This document shows, in pieces, positions 62,442 through 64,000 of a stretch of DNA of 64,000 bases; positions within the stretch are counted from its first letter, which is position 1, and every line of letters begins with the position of its first letter. Below the pieces are notes generated by a model. It searched no databases and was not told where the DNA came from. It worked only from the letters and a program-made list of their open reading frames with translations. The position numbers and the translations under genes were made by a program. The DNA is from Thalassobacillus devorans MSP14. GTDB taxonomy: Bacteria; Bacillota; Bacilli; Bacillales; Halobacillaceae. Location: NCBI RefSeq assembly GCF_000496835.1, contig NZ_KI543236.1:645636-709635 (forward strand). The letters run 5' to 3'.

Positions 62442-62588
62442 GGTTTCTGGAAGGCTGAACGCCGAATCTATTAGTTCTAAGACCTTCTCCTGTATGAATA
62501 AAACGATTATAAGTATAAAGTTGAAACCATTCCTGGTTTGGAATAATGTGGTAGAATATTTATAATTGGTATGGGGGGGGAGACATAG

Positions 62589-63224
62589 ATGAAGAAAAGA
62601 AATTGGGTGATTTTTGGAGTATTAGCTGTCGCTCTGCTTGGCGGAAGTATTTTTTACACGGAGATATTAGGAGCAAAAGGAGAGAAGGGAAAGCAACTTG
62701 ATTTTTCTGATGCCAGTGAACAATTATCTAAAAAAGGTTATAAGATATTAGCAATATCCTATGGTCCTGCAGTAGAAGCAGATGTAAAAGTGGAAGTATC
62801 GGATGCTGTCTCTGATAAAACCGATGCGGAAGAAGAAATAACAAAAATTATGAAAAATGAGTTGGAAGAACAGGGCTACATAGACGGTACGGTAAAGGTA
62901 GAATTCAAAAATTTGGAAAAGATGAAGAAAGAACAGCAATGGTTTTCAGTCGTTCCTGAAATCGACAAGCAGCTGAAACGTGTCAGTGATCATTACGATG
63001 GTATCGCGATTGATGTCAACCCGAAACCGATCGTTTATATTTTGAAAACGACGTATGCAGACGAAAACTTTAATAAAAAAGAGCTTAAACAGTGGATAAA
63101 AACTGGGAATGAAATCATTACAGCGAATAATTTACCATCCACATTGGAAGAAGGGGAAGTTTATGGCATCGTAATCAGAGGGGCGGATAAAGAAGTATTA
63201 CTGAGTGAAATTTTCGGCAAATAA
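62589..63224 (+). CDS. hypothetical secreted or membrane-anchored protein
   Basis: A 211-residue protein with one N-terminal hydrophobic segment (VIFGVLAVALLGGSIFYTEIL) and a soluble, alpha/beta domain with charged repeats (DAVSDKTDAEEEITKIMKNELEEQGY, IVYILKTTYADENFNKKELKQWIKTGNEI). GGGGGGGG stands before the ATG. I do not recognise the family. The gene is likely exported and tethered. Confidence 0.7.
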   Translation: MKKRNWVIFGVLAVALLGGSIFYTEILGAKGEKGKQLDFSDASEQLSKKGYKILAISYGPAVEADVKVEVSDAVSDKTDAEEEITKIMKNELEEQGYIDGTVKVEFKNLEKMKKEQQWFSVVPEIDKQLKRVSDHYDGIAIDVNPKPIVYILKTTYADENFNKKELKQWIKTGNEIITANNLPSTLEEGEVYGIVIRGADKEVLLSEIFGK

Positions 63225-63340
63225 AAGGGGAAGAAGTGAAAGCAGCCACCTGTGAAAATACAAAGGCTTGATTCTGTTGAGAACTGTGCAAAAGCAGTAA
63301 TAAACATGGTAAAGTGGAAAAAGGCAAGGAGGCTTGGGGA

Positions 63341-63523
63341 GTGCGTAAAAGTCTGCGGATTAAAATTGCACTGGTCAGTAACTTGATGATATGTATGTGG
63401 GGCCTTTACCGGATGTTTGCCGAAAATACGCTGGTTTTTATCCCCGTTATTCTTGCTGCAGGCGGGTTGATTGGTTTTATTGCATCAATTTTCGAGTGGA
63501 GAAAGTTACATACAGATAAATGA
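63341..63523 (+). CDS. small two-helix membrane protein
   Basis: 60 residues from GTG 63341, chosen since AAGGAGG lies 7-10 bases before it; an earlier in-frame GTG at 63314 has none. Two hydrophobic segments ([18 protein letters not shown] and [21 protein letters not shown]). Overlaps no neighbour; function unknown. Confidence 0.65.
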   Translation: MRKSLRIKIALVSNLMICMWGLYRMFAENTLVFIPVILAAGGLIGFIASIFEWRKLHTDK

Positions 63524-63554
63524 ACCACTATTAAAAGAGCCGGGAAGTGATCGT

Positions 63555-63881
63555 TTGCTACATGCTTTTGTTTTATTCTTTTTTGCCGGCTTGGCTGAAT
63601 TCGGTGGCGGGTATTTGATATGGTTGTGGCTGAGAGAAGGTAAACCGTTTTATTGGGGGTTGGGCGGAGGTCTTGCATTGGCCTTATACGGTGTGATCGC
63701 TACCTTCCAGACCTTCCCTTCGTTTGGCAGAGTGTATGCTGCGTACGGGGGAGTTTTTATCGTGCTGTCCGTTTTGTGGGGCTGGGGGATCGATAAAAAA
63801 ACGCCTGACCTCTATGATTGGATCGGAGCTGGCATATGTCTGGTCGGTGTTTCCGTCATGTTATTTGCGCCACGTAACTAA
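63555..63881 (+). CDS. ynfA: YnfA family (UPF0060) membrane protein
   Basis: A 108-residue four-helix membrane protein of the UPF0060/YnfA family, related to SMR-type exporters; role unclear. Characteristic: [93 protein letters not shown]. Start at TTG 63555, with GGGAAGTGA before it; the open frame reaches further upstream without homology. Confidence 0.9.
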   Translation: MLHAFVLFFFAGLAEFGGGYLIWLWLREGKPFYWGLGGGLALALYGVIATFQTFPSFGRVYAAYGGVFIVLSVLWGWGIDKKTPDLYDWIGAGICLVGVSVMLFAPRN

Positions 63882-63896
63882 AAAGGAGGTGGGAAT

Positions 63897-64000
63897 ATGG
63901 TGATTCAATCCAATATGTCTCCTGAAGCTGTTGTTAATGTTTGGGCGGACACCCGCACCATATTTGAAAAATTTCAGGTACCTATACAAACTAAAACTAT
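63897..64000 (+). CDS. N-terminus of an unidentified protein (cut by window edge)
   Basis: ATG at 63897 with a perfect AAAAGGAGGTG before it, opening a frame for at least 34 residues to the window end (MVIQSNMSPEAVVNVWADT then IFEKFQVPIQ). The short N-terminal pattern with xVxxxWxxTRxIFEKFxVP recalls the N-terminal domain of small DUF542/ScdA- or MoaD-like redox regulators, but too little is visible to name it. Confidence 0.7.
   Translation, partial: MVIQSNMSPEAVVNVWADTRTIFEKFQVPIQTKT

Overview
The window reads as chromosomal DNA of a spore-forming, low-to-mid GC Firmicute of the family Bacillaceae. Evidence: AGGAGG-type ribosome binding sites, many TTG and GTG starts, hairpin-plus-T-run terminators after most transcription units, sporulation genes (YjcZ-type peptide, spoVIF, a LysM/GH18 spore cortex-lytic type enzyme), FosB, the ald/adeR and alaR/alaT alanine genes and a csbB-yfhO pair. 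The acidic linkers and general look suggest a salt-tolerant genus near Halobacillus or Virgibacillus; that is an inference and not a measured placement. No rRNA, tRNA, CRISPR array, prophage or recognisable transposase gene was seen.

Layout. 1-3.1 kb: end of the mannitol operon (mtlR cut by the window edge, then mtlD). 3.2-6.3 kb: small accessory genes (an AAC(6')-like and another GNAT acetyltransferase, fosB) mixed with gene remains, including a DUF4003-like gene broken by three indels. 6.5-17.8 kb: a membrane protein, a GH1 6-phospho-beta-glucosidase facing a GntR regulator, arylamine N-acetyltransferase, RraA, Fra, a 780-residue AraC-GH39 regulator, a NorB-type efflux pump and an M20 amidohydrolase. 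17.8-22.8 kb: D/L-alanine metabolism (alr, ald, adeR) with a divergent YkvI-type transporter. 23-35.6 kb: DMT and MFS exporters, several GNATs, a DsrE/F pair, the intact DUF4003-like paralogue, DUF488, Maa, and an XRE-cupin regulator divergent from an EmrE-like exporter. 35.7-37.4 kb: alaR-alaT. 37.7-48.7 kb: lipoproteins, a DNA glycosylase, a phosphoesterase, YceI, another DMT exporter, a YjaZ-type protease, several very small membrane proteins and the yjcZ-spoVIF sporulation pair. 48.9-60.1 kb: envelope genes, namely a LysM-GH18 enzyme, a ferritin-like protein, a GT2-LCP-NERD group, then csbB-yfhO. 60.1-64 kb: a guanine-type purine riboswitch upstream of a lipoprotein nucleosidase, a frameshifted aldo/keto reductase, small membrane proteins (including YnfA) and a gene cut by the right edge.

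Most notable items: (1) the guanine-class riboswitch with its own terminator ahead of a predicted extracytoplasmic purine nucleosidase; (2) an LCP glycopolymer ligase whose C-terminus is a YrrS/DUF1510-like domain, lying between a processive GT2 and a NERD-like membrane protein, behind a leader hairpin; (3) a 0.62-kb non-coding composite element with 16-bp terminal inverted repeats that holds two related palindromic modules, one carrying a further nested hairpin; (4) a structured ~93-bp repeat present twice; (5) a run of decayed genes, two of which kept both ends and lost the middle; (6) a terminator stem built into the last codons of fosB.
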